A program made the position numbers and the translations under genes. The notes under the pieces were generated by a model, which had not been told where the DNA came from, did not search any database, and was given only the letters and a program-made list of their open reading frames with translations. Below, piece after piece: positions 17,723 through 26,350 of a stretch of 64,000 nucleotides of DNA. Each line of letters starts with the position of its first letter. The first letter of the stretch is position 1. The stretch comes from Psychrobacillus sp042944905 (GTDB lineage: Bacteria; Bacillota; Bacilli; Bacillales_A; Planococcaceae). The stretch is taken from NCBI RefSeq assembly GCF_042944905.1, contig NZ_CP168496.1, forward strand, positions 1,736,001 through 1,800,000, in the 5' to 3' direction.

Positions 17723-18586
17723 ATGATTGATCTGATTGAAAAAGAAAGAAAGATTCGTTTAAATAGAAATCATAGTGAAGGAGATCGTCAACTAATAGGA
17801 ACTGGTGGATATGTATCTCCAAATGAACACTTATTAGATGACGTGTTAATTGCCGTAACATTGAAAAAGCCTATTTTACTAAAAGGTCCTACAGGGGCAG
17901 GGAAAACAAAGCTTGCCGAAACAGTATCTCAGATTTTTTCGCAACCGGTGCAAAGTATTAACTGTTCTGTAGACTTAGATGCAGAGGCATTAATAGGATT
18001 TAAAACAATCGTTTTGAAGGATGGACTTAACTCGATAGAGTTTGTGGAAGGTCCTGTAATTGAAGCGATGAAAAAAGGACATATTTTATATATTGATGAG
18101 ATTAATATGGCAAAATCGGAGACATTACCTATTTTACATAGCGTATTGGATTACCGTAGGATGCTTACTAATCCTTTTACTGGTGAAGTGATTAAAGCGC
18201 ATCCTGACTTTTCCGTTATTGCGGCGATAAATGAAGGATATATTGGTACGACACCTATGAATGAAGCATTAAAAAATCGTTTTGTATCTTTTTCCGTTCC
18301 ATATATTTCGGGTGAACTACTCGGAAACCTCTGGAGCGATTTATATCCATTTGCTCCTAAAGAATTACATTCACTTATGTTAAATTTAGCAACAGATTTA
18401 ATGGAACAAGTGAAGCAAGGGTTATTGTCGGAAGAAGCGGCCTCTATTAGAAGCCTACAACATGCTATGGAGTTGGCCCAATTCATTGAGCCACTACGAG
18501 CAATTACCTATGCTATCGCTGAAAAGTTAGAGGATGAACAAGAGAAAAAGCTAGTATTAGAATTAGCCTCTTCTTGGATGAAGTGA
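17723..18586 (+). CDS. yojN: MoxR-type AAA+ ATPase (YojN-like)
   Basis: Cytoplasmic AAA+ ATPase of 287 residues in the MoxR/NorQ/CbbQ group, which act with VWA-domain proteins to remodel or insert cofactors into target enzymes. Walker A GPTGAGKT (55-62), Walker B ILYIDEINM near 120, and sensor residues near ALKNRF. It lies 9 bases before the VWA partner. In B. subtilis yojN and yojO lie next to odhAB in the same order, which supports the symbol. The target enzyme is unknown. Confidence 0.87.
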   Translation: MIDLIEKERKIRLNRNHSEGDRQLIGTGGYVSPNEHLLDDVLIAVTLKKPILLKGPTGAGKTKLAETVSQIFSQPVQSINCSVDLDAEALIGFKTIVLKDGLNSIEFVEGPVIEAMKKGHILYIDEINMAKSETLPILHSVLDYRRMLTNPFTGEVIKAHPDFSVIAAINEGYIGTTPMNEALKNRFVSFSVPYISGELLGNLWSDLYPFAPKELHSLMLNLATDLMEQVKQGLLSEEAASIRSLQHAMELAQFIEPLRAITYAIAEKLEDEQEKKLVLELASSWMK

Positions 18587-18595
18587 GGTATATAG

Positions 18596-20479
18596 ATGCC
18601 CTCTGTTAATCGTTTTATTCAATTTAACAATGAAACAATCGATGCAAGACAACTAATGCATTATGAAAATGTTGCAAAAGCATTAACAAAAAATGGAATG
18701 CTAATGGTTAATGAACGAAAGTTAATGGAATTTCAACCAGAAGAACAAATGATCTCGATCAGTGTCTTTTGGAGACACAGAGAACAGAGTATGATGGATG
18801 CAGGAAGATTATCTGATATTTACTTATTAACTGAAGGGTTTTGGAAAGATTTTGACATTAATGCATGGAAAGTATATCTCTCTGAACGTCCAGTTACACT
18901 TGCAAAATGGATGGACCAATTAGTCTTTTGTTTAGAAGAGTTTCGCTTAATGGAAAAGATCCAGAAAAAAAGAGTAGGTACGGTTAAACTATTTGCTAAA
19001 CGAATTCAAATGTACTTGGCTTTTCATAAACAACAATTAGTAGTAAATAGCCAAAAGGGATTTCTAGCAGATGCATTTATTAGTTATATTTATATAAGTC
19101 TTTATGAAGGCACAATGCATGTAAATGGGCCAGCAATTTTTCAACAGGCAAATAACATTATCCAAAAAGTATATGAAAATAAAGACTCCCAATCATCTAT
19201 TAACGTTGTGTATGCGTTATATTATTTATTGAATGACTATATAAAAGAAGATACTTTACATGACTATTATTCTATCCTTTCACCTTTTGATCTACCTACA
19301 ACCCCCTTTCACTATCATCAAGGGATGAAAGATGCTGAAGCCGGGGAAGAGGCAAAGAAAGATACGATAGAAGAAATATTTCGAAGCTGGCATAGAGAAA
19401 ATGAAAAGGAAAATGGCGTTCATTTGCAATATGAACTGGAACATGGCAAAGATGGTAAAGCAGATCAAAGTATTTCAGCAGTAGAGGGCAAAGAGGGGCA
19501 TGATATTACAGAGATTGGACAAGGACAATCAGCTGGCAATACAACAGAATTAAAGCAAGATGAACATTCCAAAAAGAATTCAAATAAAGCAAAAAAAGCA
19601 GGCAAAGCATTTGGAAAAGAGCATTTACATGTTGTTTTTGAAGAAAAACGTTTAAATTCGATCCCGACTTCCAATGACAAGTTATTATTACAATCATATC
19701 GACAGGAACAAGCTCCTTACGTAAAAGCTTTCGTAGAAGAAATGAAAAAACGAATGGAACAGAAAAAGATAGAGAAGCGAGTAAATTTAGCAAAAGGTCG
19801 ATTATCTTCTAAACAGACAGTACTCTGGACAGAAGAGCGACCAAAGCCGTTTTATAAAAAGACAGCTCCAAGTAAGCAATTAAACGCAGTATTCGGATTA
19901 CTTGTAGATGGATCTGCATCTATGCAAGACAAGTTGGAAGAAACCAAGAAAGCCGTTCTCTTATTTCATGATGTATTAAGAAAGCTTCAGATTACACATG
20001 AAATAGTTGTCCACTATGAAGATGCATTTGAAGCTTCGGAAAAGAGTCAACCAAATACATTTGAATGGGTTCATAAGTTAGAAGATGGACAAAAAGATAA
20101 TGGATTGCAGATTCTTTCGATAGAAGCGCATGAAGATAATCGCGATGGATTTGCACTTAGATGGATGGGGAAAAGGATAGAACACAGACTTGAACAACAT
20201 AAATTCATTCTCATGTTTTCGGACGGAGAGCCATCTGCGTTTGGTTATGCACAAAATGGTATTATGGATACAGCAGAAGCAGTGGTCGAGCTTGAAAGAA
20301 AGAATATATCCGTTTTGCATTTGTTTTTGAATGATATGGAAGCATCAGAAGAGCAATTAAATTTGTTTCATTTAATCTTTGGAAAAAAGACAGCTGCCGC
20401 TTCATCCTTAGAAAAATTTTCAGAAGAAACATTAAGACTACTAAAGAAAATGTTACATCATGTTGTGAAAAGTACGTAA
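18596..20479 (+). CDS. yojO: VWA-domain protein, NorD/CoxE-like partner of the MoxR ATPase (YojO-like)
   Basis: Partner of the preceding ATPase. The 627-residue protein has a long N-terminal helical region, a charged low-complexity linker (about 240-345, rich in Glu, Lys, Gly), and a C-terminal von Willebrand A domain with the MIDAS motif DGSAS (residues 438-442) plus SDGEPS near 540. NorQ/NorD-type pairs activate metalloenzymes such as nitric oxide reductase; such a role here is inference. Directly downstream lies a degenerate repeat array and then the convergent telA gene. Confidence 0.85.
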   Translation: MPSVNRFIQFNNETIDARQLMHYENVAKALTKNGMLMVNERKLMEFQPEEQMISISVFWRHREQSMMDAGRLSDIYLLTEGFWKDFDINAWKVYLSERPVTLAKWMDQLVFCLEEFRLMEKIQKKRVGTVKLFAKRIQMYLAFHKQQLVVNSQKGFLADAFISYIYISLYEGTMHVNGPAIFQQANNIIQKVYENKDSQSSINVVYALYYLLNDYIKEDTLHDYYSILSPFDLPTTPFHYHQGMKDAEAGEEAKKDTIEEIFRSWHRENEKENGVHLQYELEHGKDGKADQSISAVEGKEGHDITEIGQGQSAGNTTELKQDEHSKKNSNKAKKAGKAFGKEHLHVVFEEKRLNSIPTSNDKLLLQSYRQEQAPYVKAFVEEMKKRMEQKKIEKRVNLAKGRLSSKQTVLWTEERPKPFYKKTAPSKQLNAVFGLLVDGSASMQDKLEETKKAVLLFHDVLRKLQITHEIVVHYEDAFEASEKSQPNTFEWVHKLEDGQKDNGLQILSIEAHEDNRDGFALRWMGKRIEHRLEQHKFILMFSDGEPSAFGYAQNGIMDTAEAVVELERKNISVLHLFLNDMEASEEQLNLFHLIFGKKTAAASSLEKFSEETLRLLKKMLHHVVKST

Positions 20480-20499
20480 GAATAGAATAAACGTCTACT

Positions 20500-20613
20500 A
20501 AGAGCAACTTTTCTTCACAAACGTCTCCGGTGCGAGAGCAAACCCAGGACATCCGAGAGCCCTCGCCGATGATGCGAGAGCAACCACGCTATCCAAGAGC
20601 AAGCTATCTACGG
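20500..20613. repeat. Degenerate tandem repeats, period 21/19 nt (array R1)
   Basis: After a leading copy near 20500, units start at 20534, 20555, 20576 and 20595, each opening with GAGAGC or AAGAGC followed by a more variable 13-15 nt tail often ending in ATCC or ATGC. Unit lengths are 21, 21, 19 and about 19. It fills the gap between two convergent genes. It has no invariant repeats with unique spacers, so it is not CRISPR. Confidence 0.7.
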
Positions 20614-20665
20614 ACATGGATTGATTTGTAATGGATCTTATGAAGAATGTACAATCCAAAACATA

Positions 20666-20699
20666 TAAAAAACCGTCTTTCCTAGGAAGGACGGTTTTG
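20666..20699. terminator. Bidirectional terminator at the 3' end of telA-like gene
   Basis: AAACCGTC ... GGACGGTTT stem around a near-palindromic CTTTCCTAGGAAGG centre. The minus gene's stop codon lies inside the stem. Confidence 0.85.
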
Positions 20700-21872
20700 T
20701 GATTGCTCAGCTATAAGAAGTAGACGTTGTTTTAGTTCTTCTTCCATACGACCGATTTCTATTTCTGCAGCTTTTCGTTTTACACGACCGTCTGCTTGAA
20801 TACGTAATGTCTCTTCGATTGTTTGTAGAAGGTTTTCTTGCGTTTTCTTTAATGTATCTATTTCTACAATACCTCGTTCATTTTCCTTTGCCGTTTCAAT
20901 ACTGTTTACTTTCAGCATTTCAGAATTCTTTAATAGTAAATCATTCGTTGTTTTTGTCACTTGCTTTTGTGCTTCTACTGCTTTTTGTTGGCGATTAAGT
21001 GTTAAGGCAATCGCAATTTGATTTTTCCAAAGTGGAATAGATGTCATAATAGACGACTGTATTTTTTCCGCTAACGTTTGGTTTGTTTGTTGAATCATAC
21101 GAATTTGCGGCGCACTTTGAATCGTAATTTGTCGAGACAATTGTAGGTCATAAGCTCTTTTTTCCAATCGATCCAAAAATTGTGCCATATCGTTTACTTC
21201 TTGATAAGCCATTTGATCATTGGAAATTTCTGCTTTTCTACGGAGTTCTGGAATAGTTACGTTCGTTATTTCTTCTTTTTTTAATTCCGCAGCAGCAATA
21301 TAAACGTTTAAAGCTTGGAAATACGTTTTATTTTGTTCGTAAAGTTTGTCCAGCATATGAACATCTTCTACTAATCCACGTTTGGAATGTTCTAGTTGAA
21401 TACCAATTCGATCAATTTGTGTGCTCAGTTTTTGATATTTCGTCATCATTTCTTGTACCGAACGATTTACCCGGTGAAAAAGTTTTTTGATACCTGATTT
21501 TTTTGAAGCAGAAAGTTCTTCGGGATTTATTTCAGATAACTTATGCATTAAATCGCCTAAAATATCACCAACTGGACCAATATCTCTCTTTTGCACATGA
21601 TCTAACATTTGTTGTGAAAATCGGGAAAGCTCCGTTTGCGCATTTGCTCCATACGTTAAAATTGCTTCATAATTACCCGCAGGAATTTGCTCAGCCAATT
21701 GACGAGCTTTTTGTTGTTCCACTTCTGATAAACGATCAATCAGTTTTGTTGGAGTTGGTTCAGTTGTATTAGTTGTGAGGGATTGTTCTTTTGATGACGT
21801 CATTTCAAATGGACTATCTAATAATTCATCCATCAAAAAGTCATTATTTGAACTCGCTAGTTTTTCGTTCAT
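20682..21872 (-). CDS. TelA-family (toxic anion resistance) protein, YaaN-like
   Basis: Cytoplasmic, almost wholly alpha-helical protein of 396 residues in the TelA/KlaA family, linked to tellurite and cell-envelope stress resistance; the biochemistry is unknown. Seen: LVEDVHMLDKLYEQNK, a typical coiled-coil core, and the family segment SIMTSIPLWKNQIAIALTLNRQQKAVEAQ. It overlaps the upstream xpaC-like gene by 29 bases, the same pairing as xpaC-yaaN in B. subtilis. Confidence 0.88.
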   Translation of the reverse strand: MNEKLASSNNDFLMDELLDSPFEMTSSKEQSLTTNTTEPTPTKLIDRLSEVEQQKARQLAEQIPAGNYEAILTYGANAQTELSRFSQQMLDHVQKRDIGPVGDILGDLMHKLSEINPEELSASKKSGIKKLFHRVNRSVQEMMTKYQKLSTQIDRIGIQLEHSKRGLVEDVHMLDKLYEQNKTYFQALNVYIAAAELKKEEITNVTIPELRRKAEISNDQMAYQEVNDMAQFLDRLEKRAYDLQLSRQITIQSAPQIRMIQQTNQTLAEKIQSSIMTSIPLWKNQIAIALTLNRQQKAVEAQKQVTKTTNDLLLKNSEMLKVNSIETAKENERGIVEIDTLKKTQENLLQTIEETLRIQADGRVKRKAAEIEIGRMEEELKQRLLLIAEQSQNRPS

Positions 21873-22521
21873 CTTCTGATTCTCCTTTTACATATAAAGG
21901 TCGTTCTTTTACTCCGACAGACAGCTTAGCAAAATCTAATTCCATTTTAAGGTGCTCAATATCTGATGCTAGGACGTCTTTTAAGTCTTCTTCCATTACT
22001 GTATTGATCGCTTGTAATGTGTCCCGTGTATCTTGTAAAGCAAATTTCATATCGCTGTTTTTAACTGGCTGAGCTACTAATAATGAATATTTAGAAGTAA
22101 GCTCTACTGCCGAATCTAAATGAGCATAGAAAAAGTTCTCCGCTTGATAAAATTTACGTGGATTCCCTTTCACTAATGAAATAATCCGTTTTGCCAGTCT
22201 ATTCATTTCGAATAATTGTTTAAAAGAACTAATTGATCTTACTTTTAAGTATTGACTATTAAGTGTTCGGACTTTTTTATTGGCTTCTTTTAATTGATTT
22301 TGTATGAAGAAATACTCAGAATGTGTCAATTGATGTTTTTTCATAATTCTATGTTGTTGCAATTTCTTAATACTAATATTCGATACTAAATAAACACCTA
22401 AACCAAGGGCAGAACTAAGGAAAAAGCCTGAGCCAAATGCAAAAAAGAAGATGAACCAGGATGATACCATAATAGGTATATTTAAAAAGTGTCGAAAGAA
22501 TGAATGAGCTACTTCACTCAT
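21844..22521 (-). CDS. xpaC: XpaC-like membrane protein (5-bromo-4-chloroindolyl phosphate hydrolysis family)
   Basis: A 225-residue protein with one or two N-terminal membrane segments (about 10-45, ending in a Lys/Gln-rich turn) and a cytoplasmic helical domain. It pairs with the downstream TelA-like gene as in B. subtilis xpaC-yaaN. The name comes from X-phos hydrolysis seen on overexpression; true enzymatic activity is doubtful. The start ATG follows AAAGGAGG on the minus strand. Confidence 0.8.
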   Translation of the reverse strand: MSEVAHSFFRHFLNIPIMVSSWFIFFFAFGSGFFLSSALGLGVYLVSNISIKKLQQHRIMKKHQLTHSEYFFIQNQLKEANKKVRTLNSQYLKVRSISSFKQLFEMNRLAKRIISLVKGNPRKFYQAENFFYAHLDSAVELTSKYSLLVAQPVKNSDMKFALQDTRDTLQAINTVMEEDLKDVLASDIEHLKMELDFAKLSVGVKERPLYVKGESEDERKTSEFK

Positions 22522-22601
22522 AATTGGTTACCTCCTTTTATCTACAATTTATAATACGAATGATAAGGAAGAAGGTTTCATTTTGCTTGAAAAAGAAATA
22601 C

Positions 22602-22883
22602 TTATACGATGTCCGTTTTCAACGTCGTATATCCAATTATATCCTCAAAAAATTCAATTTCAAATGAGTTTTTTTTCGTAACTGGAGATACACCTTTTTG
22701 AATATAATTTAAAAATTCTTCCAAGCTTTTCGTATTGCCTTCAATGTCTATAATTATTTCTTTCTCTTCATTTTGTTTACATATTCCTTTTAAACCAAGA
22801 GACTGTGCTTTTTGTTTCACAAGAAAACGGAAACCAACACCATTTACATCACCGTACATATGAATATGTGCTCGTCTTTTCAT
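22602..22883 (-). CDS. acyP: Acylphosphatase
   Basis: Small (93-residue) alpha/beta acylphosphatase that hydrolyses carboxyl-phosphate bonds. The signature GDVNGVGFR carries the catalytic Arg (about residue 19). In the second motif, where the family has GWVRN with the catalytic Asn, this protein reads GICKQN, so Gln sits at the usual Asn place with Asn one residue later. It may be weak or use the shifted Asn. It is monocistronic. Confidence 0.85.
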   Translation of the reverse strand: MKRRAHIHMYGDVNGVGFRFLVKQKAQSLGLKGICKQNEEKEIIIDIEGNTKSLEEFLNYIQKGVSPVTKKNSFEIEFFEDIIGYTTLKTDIV

Positions 22884-23044
22884 AAGTATCTTCTCCTTCC
22901 CCTTGGCACAAAAATTGTATTCTCTATAACTTAACTGATATTTGCTTGTTTTTCAATTTTATTTATTCGAGTAAGTCATTTAAGTAGACTTTCTAAATTA
23001 TAGCAGTAATATATGAGTTAATAATTAATGTTAGAGGGGATAAA

Positions 23045-23323
23045 ATGTATCAAATTATATACATGAAGGCAGACTTCGAACCTTGGTGGGCATTTGAAGG
23101 TTGGCAAGAGCATATAATTGAAAAAACATTATTTGAAAAGAAGGATGAGGGGATAGCTTATTTAAATAAAAGACTTAATGAATTGCGAAAAGAGTTTCCT
23201 ATGGAAAAGACCAAAGATGATAAATATTGGGCATTCTGGTCTGTGCAGGAACAATGTTTTTGCGATTATTGTGATGAAGATCTCCAAATTTACCATGGAA
23301 TCATTTGGAATGAAATTAAGTAA
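23045..23323 (+). CDS. DUF1033 family protein
   Basis: A 92-residue soluble protein with the pattern DFEPWWAFEGW near the N-terminus and CDYCDEDLQIYHG near the C-terminus, which I recognise as DUF1033 (Firmicutes). The CxxC pair might bind metal. Function unknown. The ribosome binding site is AGAGGGG before ATG 23045. Confidence 0.75.
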   Translation: MYQIIYMKADFEPWWAFEGWQEHIIEKTLFEKKDEGIAYLNKRLNELRKEFPMEKTKDDKYWAFWSVQEQCFCDYCDEDLQIYHGIIWNEIK

Positions 23324-23412
23324 ACGATTTAGAATTATAAAATTATTTATTGACTATTTTTATCCAAATGATATAATTTAATTAACAATCCATAGTGAGA
23401 AACCGTATTTTT

Positions 23413-23478
23413 AATTCACATATCCTATGTAGTGATCGATGTGATATCGGTACTTCATGGAATATGTGAATTTTTTAT
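23413..23478 (+). promoter_or_regulatory. Hairpin plus T run in the leader of cspD
   Basis: AATTCACATAT (23413-23423) pairs with ATATGTGAATT (23462-23472) around a structured loop of about 38 nt, and TTTTTT follows. It ends 37 bases before the csp start codon. It could be an attenuator-like element in the cold-shock leader, or a terminator for upstream transcription. Confidence 0.5.
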
Positions 23479-23514
23479 TCTTCATGTATTGATTAATTTT
23501 TTGGAGGTAATGGG

Positions 23515-23715
23515 ATGAAACAAGGTACTGTAAAATGGTTTAATGCTGAAAAAGGATTTGGTTTTATCGAGGTAGAAGGGGAAAATGACGTATTTGTACA
23601 TTTTTCTGCTATTCAAGGAGAAGGATTCAAATCCCTTGAAGAAGGTCAAAAAGTTGAATTTGAAGTAGTAGAAGGTAACCGCGGACCACAAGCTGCAAAC
23701 GTAACAAAACTATAA
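23515..23715 (+). CDS. cspD: Cold shock protein (CspA/CspD family)
   Basis: Single-stranded nucleic-acid-binding OB-fold protein of 66 residues, RNA chaperone. RNP1 KGFGFIEV and RNP2 VFVHFSAI are intact. The ribosome binding site is TTGGAGG. It has a long structured leader, typical of cold-shock genes, and its own terminator. Confidence 0.96.
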   Translation: MKQGTVKWFNAEKGFGFIEVEGENDVFVHFSAIQGEGFKSLEEGQKVEFEVVEGNRGPQAANVTKL

Positions 23716-23721
23716 TGATAG

Positions 23722-23759
23722 AAAAGAAGTTCTTCGAACAATGGAGAGCTTCTTTTTTT
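23722..23759 (+). terminator. Terminator of cspD
   Basis: AAAAGAAG paired with CTTCTTTT around a 20-nt internal region, then a T run. Confidence 0.75.
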
Positions 23760-23875
23760 GTGGAAAATAAGAAGTATGAAATTAAAAGATAAATTTTTTC
23801 TCAATGGAGTTTAGTGAATACTTATTTAGGTTATTTATAAAGTTGGGAGAATACTATTTTTAAGGGGGAAAAGCT

Positions 23876-24310
23876 TTGGAAAAGGAATTTTTAGATGAGA
23901 ATTTTAATGATTTTTTTGAAGTAAATAAAAAACGCTTCGAAAGTAAATTATTAGACCAAGCTGTAAATGTAAGAGATAAAATAAATGATATTTTAAGAGT
24001 TGGAGATATCGATCTTATCAACAATGCACACAGGCTAATTTATTATGTAATAGATGGTGAGAAACAGGATGAGCTTCAAGCTTTTGCAAAACAAGAAGGA
24101 ATTGCATGGGCAACACATTCATTGACACTCTATTTTAAACTTGAATGGGTTCAAGCCATTCGCAGAACACTGTGGAGTTTCATACAGGAATACACCAAAG
24201 CTACACAAAAGTTGACTATAGATACAATCTTTGATCTGGAAAAACTACTCAATAATAGAATTGATCACTTTTTAAATGTATTTTTCATCATTAACATTGC
24301 AATAAATTAA
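23876..24310 (+). pseudogene. RsbR-like stressosome protein, N-terminal part (split by IS)
   Basis: N-terminal, non-heme-globin-like domain of an RsbR-family stressosome co-antagonist. TTG 23876 follows AAGGGGGAAA. The native frame runs to base 24288 (...LNVFF), after which the insertion sequence begins. The last seven codons are IS sequence. Joining base 24288 to 25869 (removing the IS and one 9-bp duplication) restores an open frame into the STAS domain (FFINYSTYKDA). It is therefore a single gene inactivated by transposition. Confidence 0.85.
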
Positions 24311-25859
24311 AACATCATTTATCAAGAGTCTTTATATCTAAAATTATTACACTATTTGTTATTCCATTCCACAAAAAAACTCCTTATAATTAGGTTTGGT
24401 AGTTCTGTCCAAATCCCAATTAAAAGGAGCTCACCATGGATAAGGATACCACAAAATCCACACTAAATGAATTACTAAATGTATTAGATGAAAAAACATT
24501 TTCCAAAATCATAAACGTTATAAATCTTGATCATTACGTTAAAAAGTTGACTGCTTACAAGTTTCTTCAGCTGTTTATCATTGCACAGGTAAATGAAAAA
24601 AAATCGATGAAAAAGTTAGCGAAACACCTCAAAGATACGGAAGAATTTCAAACGTTTATTCAGATGGATGCCATCAGTGATTCACAGCTTTCACGTAAAC
24701 AATCCTTGCTAACACCGGCAATATTTGAAAAAGTCTTTCGTCACCTCGTCGTTTCCATTCAGTCGAAGATGAAAAGTAACGAACCAATTCTTCGCGATAT
24801 TCGTAAGCTGCTTGTCATTGATTCTTCTACAATATCGATGAGTCTAAGTCAATATCCTTGGGCAACGTTTCGAAAAACAAAAGCAGGTGTTCGACTTCAT
24901 TTGCGCGTGGTTGTCACAAAAGATGTGACTCTTCCAGACCAGGCGGTAATTCTACCGGCAAAACACGCAGATCGCACGCAAATGAACAAGTTAGTTGATA
25001 TTGACTCCGATGCGATTCATCTGTTTGACAGAGGCTATACAGACTATCAACAGTATGATGTGCTTTGTGATCGAGGGATTCCCTTCATTACGCGACTTAA
25101 GAAAAATGCGAAAATCGAAGTACTCAACGAACAAATACCAGACGTAGAAAATCATATCTTCTCGGATCAAGAAGTCATTCTAGGCAATGAGCAAAATGGG
25201 ACCAAGATGCAAAACCCTGTGAGATTAATCCAAACAAAAGATAGCGAAGAAAATGACATCATCATTCTTACTAATTGTTTTGATTTATCCGCTAAAGAAG
25301 TAGGCGATTTATATCGCTATCGTTGGAAAATCGAAACGTTTTTCAAATGGATGAAGCAGCACTTAAAAATCAAAAGCTTCTATGGAAAAAGTCAAAACGC
25401 CGTGTACACGCAAATTTGGATCGCGCTCATCACCTATTGCTTACAAGTCTTACTACAACTGAGATTAAACCATGAAGGACCTCTTTTAGATGTAAAAGAA
25501 ACGCTTCAAAACTTACTTTTCAAGCCATTTAATGCATTTGTAAAAGCTCTATTTAGACCACCCACAAGAACATCAAATGGGCGTAAAAAGTACGACTGGG
25601 AAAGAGAATTTCAGCACATTGTCAGACAGTTCGATGAAAGAGAGGTGGAGCATTTAGACGATTTAACGTATGATCCAATTTTCTAGTTCGTATAAATTAT
25701 AAATAATTTACAAAATGTGGATAAGGGCTACCAATTATAGCTGCTTTGACTTTTTTTAAAAATTAAAATCAAACATAGTTCGGAATATTCCGACTTCTAC
25801 ACAAGTTGGGTATTTCGTCTCTTTTGACAAATGATTAAAATTTTTATGCAACGCTAATG
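24289..25859 (+). mobile_element. IS4-family insertion sequence (1571 bp)
   Basis: Complete element. The left end begins CATTAACATTGCA and the right end, read inverted, CATTAGCGTTGCA; the inverted similarity continues imperfectly for about 40 bp. It is flanked by a perfect 9-bp direct repeat ATTTTTCAT (24280-24288 and 25860-25868). It carries one intact transposase gene. A perfect target duplication and a restorable host frame indicate a recent insertion. Confidence 0.9.
24436..25686 (+). CDS. IS4-family transposase (IS4Bsu1-like group)
   Basis: DDE transposase of 416 residues, apparently intact. Catalytic elements visible are Asp in LLVIDSSTI, Asp in HLFDRGYTDY, and the YREK-like signature YRYRWKIETFFKWMKQHLKIKSFYG split over the third region (Glu in the RWKIE segment). 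AAAAGGAGCTC before ATG 24436 is the ribosome binding site. The N-terminal layout resembles IS4Bsu1. Confidence 0.93.
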   Translation: MDKDTTKSTLNELLNVLDEKTFSKIINVINLDHYVKKLTAYKFLQLFIIAQVNEKKSMKKLAKHLKDTEEFQTFIQMDAISDSQLSRKQSLLTPAIFEKVFRHLVVSIQSKMKSNEPILRDIRKLLVIDSSTISMSLSQYPWATFRKTKAGVRLHLRVVVTKDVTLPDQAVILPAKHADRTQMNKLVDIDSDAIHLFDRGYTDYQQYDVLCDRGIPFITRLKKNAKIEVLNEQIPDVENHIFSDQEVILGNEQNGTKMQNPVRLIQTKDSEENDIIILTNCFDLSAKEVGDLYRYRWKIETFFKWMKQHLKIKSFYGKSQNAVYTQIWIALITYCLQVLLQLRLNHEGPLLDVKETLQNLLFKPFNAFVKALFRPPTRTSNGRKKYDWEREFQHIVRQFDEREVEHLDDLTYDPIF

Positions 25860-26280
25860 ATTTTTCATTAATTATTCGACATATAAGGATGCATTAATAA
25901 GTGCTCAAAGAGAAGTAGTTGAAAACTTATCTGTTCCTATTATTCCGATCACTCCTAACATGTGTATCTTGCCTTTAATTGGCTCAGTTGACTCCTTTAG
26001 AACCACTATTCTTGAGGAAAAGGTATTATCAGAAATAGGAAGACTGCATATCCAAACCTTAATAATTGACTTATCCGGCGTTGCGGAAATGGAAACCGAG
26101 ATAATTGACAAGCTTATGAAAATGATTTCTGGAACCTCCATGATGGGTTGCCAAAGTATCATCACCGGCTTAAGACCTGTAGTCGTCAGACAAATGATTA
26201 AGTTAGGTATCACATTTGAAAAAGAAACGAAAACTTACGGAACTTTACAACAAGCTTTAAACGAATATTTTATAAAGTAA
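25860..26280 (+). pseudogene. RsbR-like stressosome protein, C-terminal STAS part (split by IS)
   Basis: C-terminal half of the interrupted gene. After the duplicated ATTTTTCAT the frame reads NYSTYKDALISAQREVVENL, then a STAS domain with SVPIIPI, LIIDLSGVAEMET and ITGLRPVVVRQMIKLGI. These are the RsbR-type STAS motifs; the usual DITGV Thr is Ser here. It could be expressed alone from ATG 25960, but lacks its sensory domain. RsbR paralogues normally act in a stressosome controlling sigma B. Confidence 0.85.
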
Positions 26281-26350
26281 ATAGGAGATAGTTGAGTTAA
26301 TTTCATAACTAGCATTTAATTATTTAAACATGAGCAATGATTATTTTATT

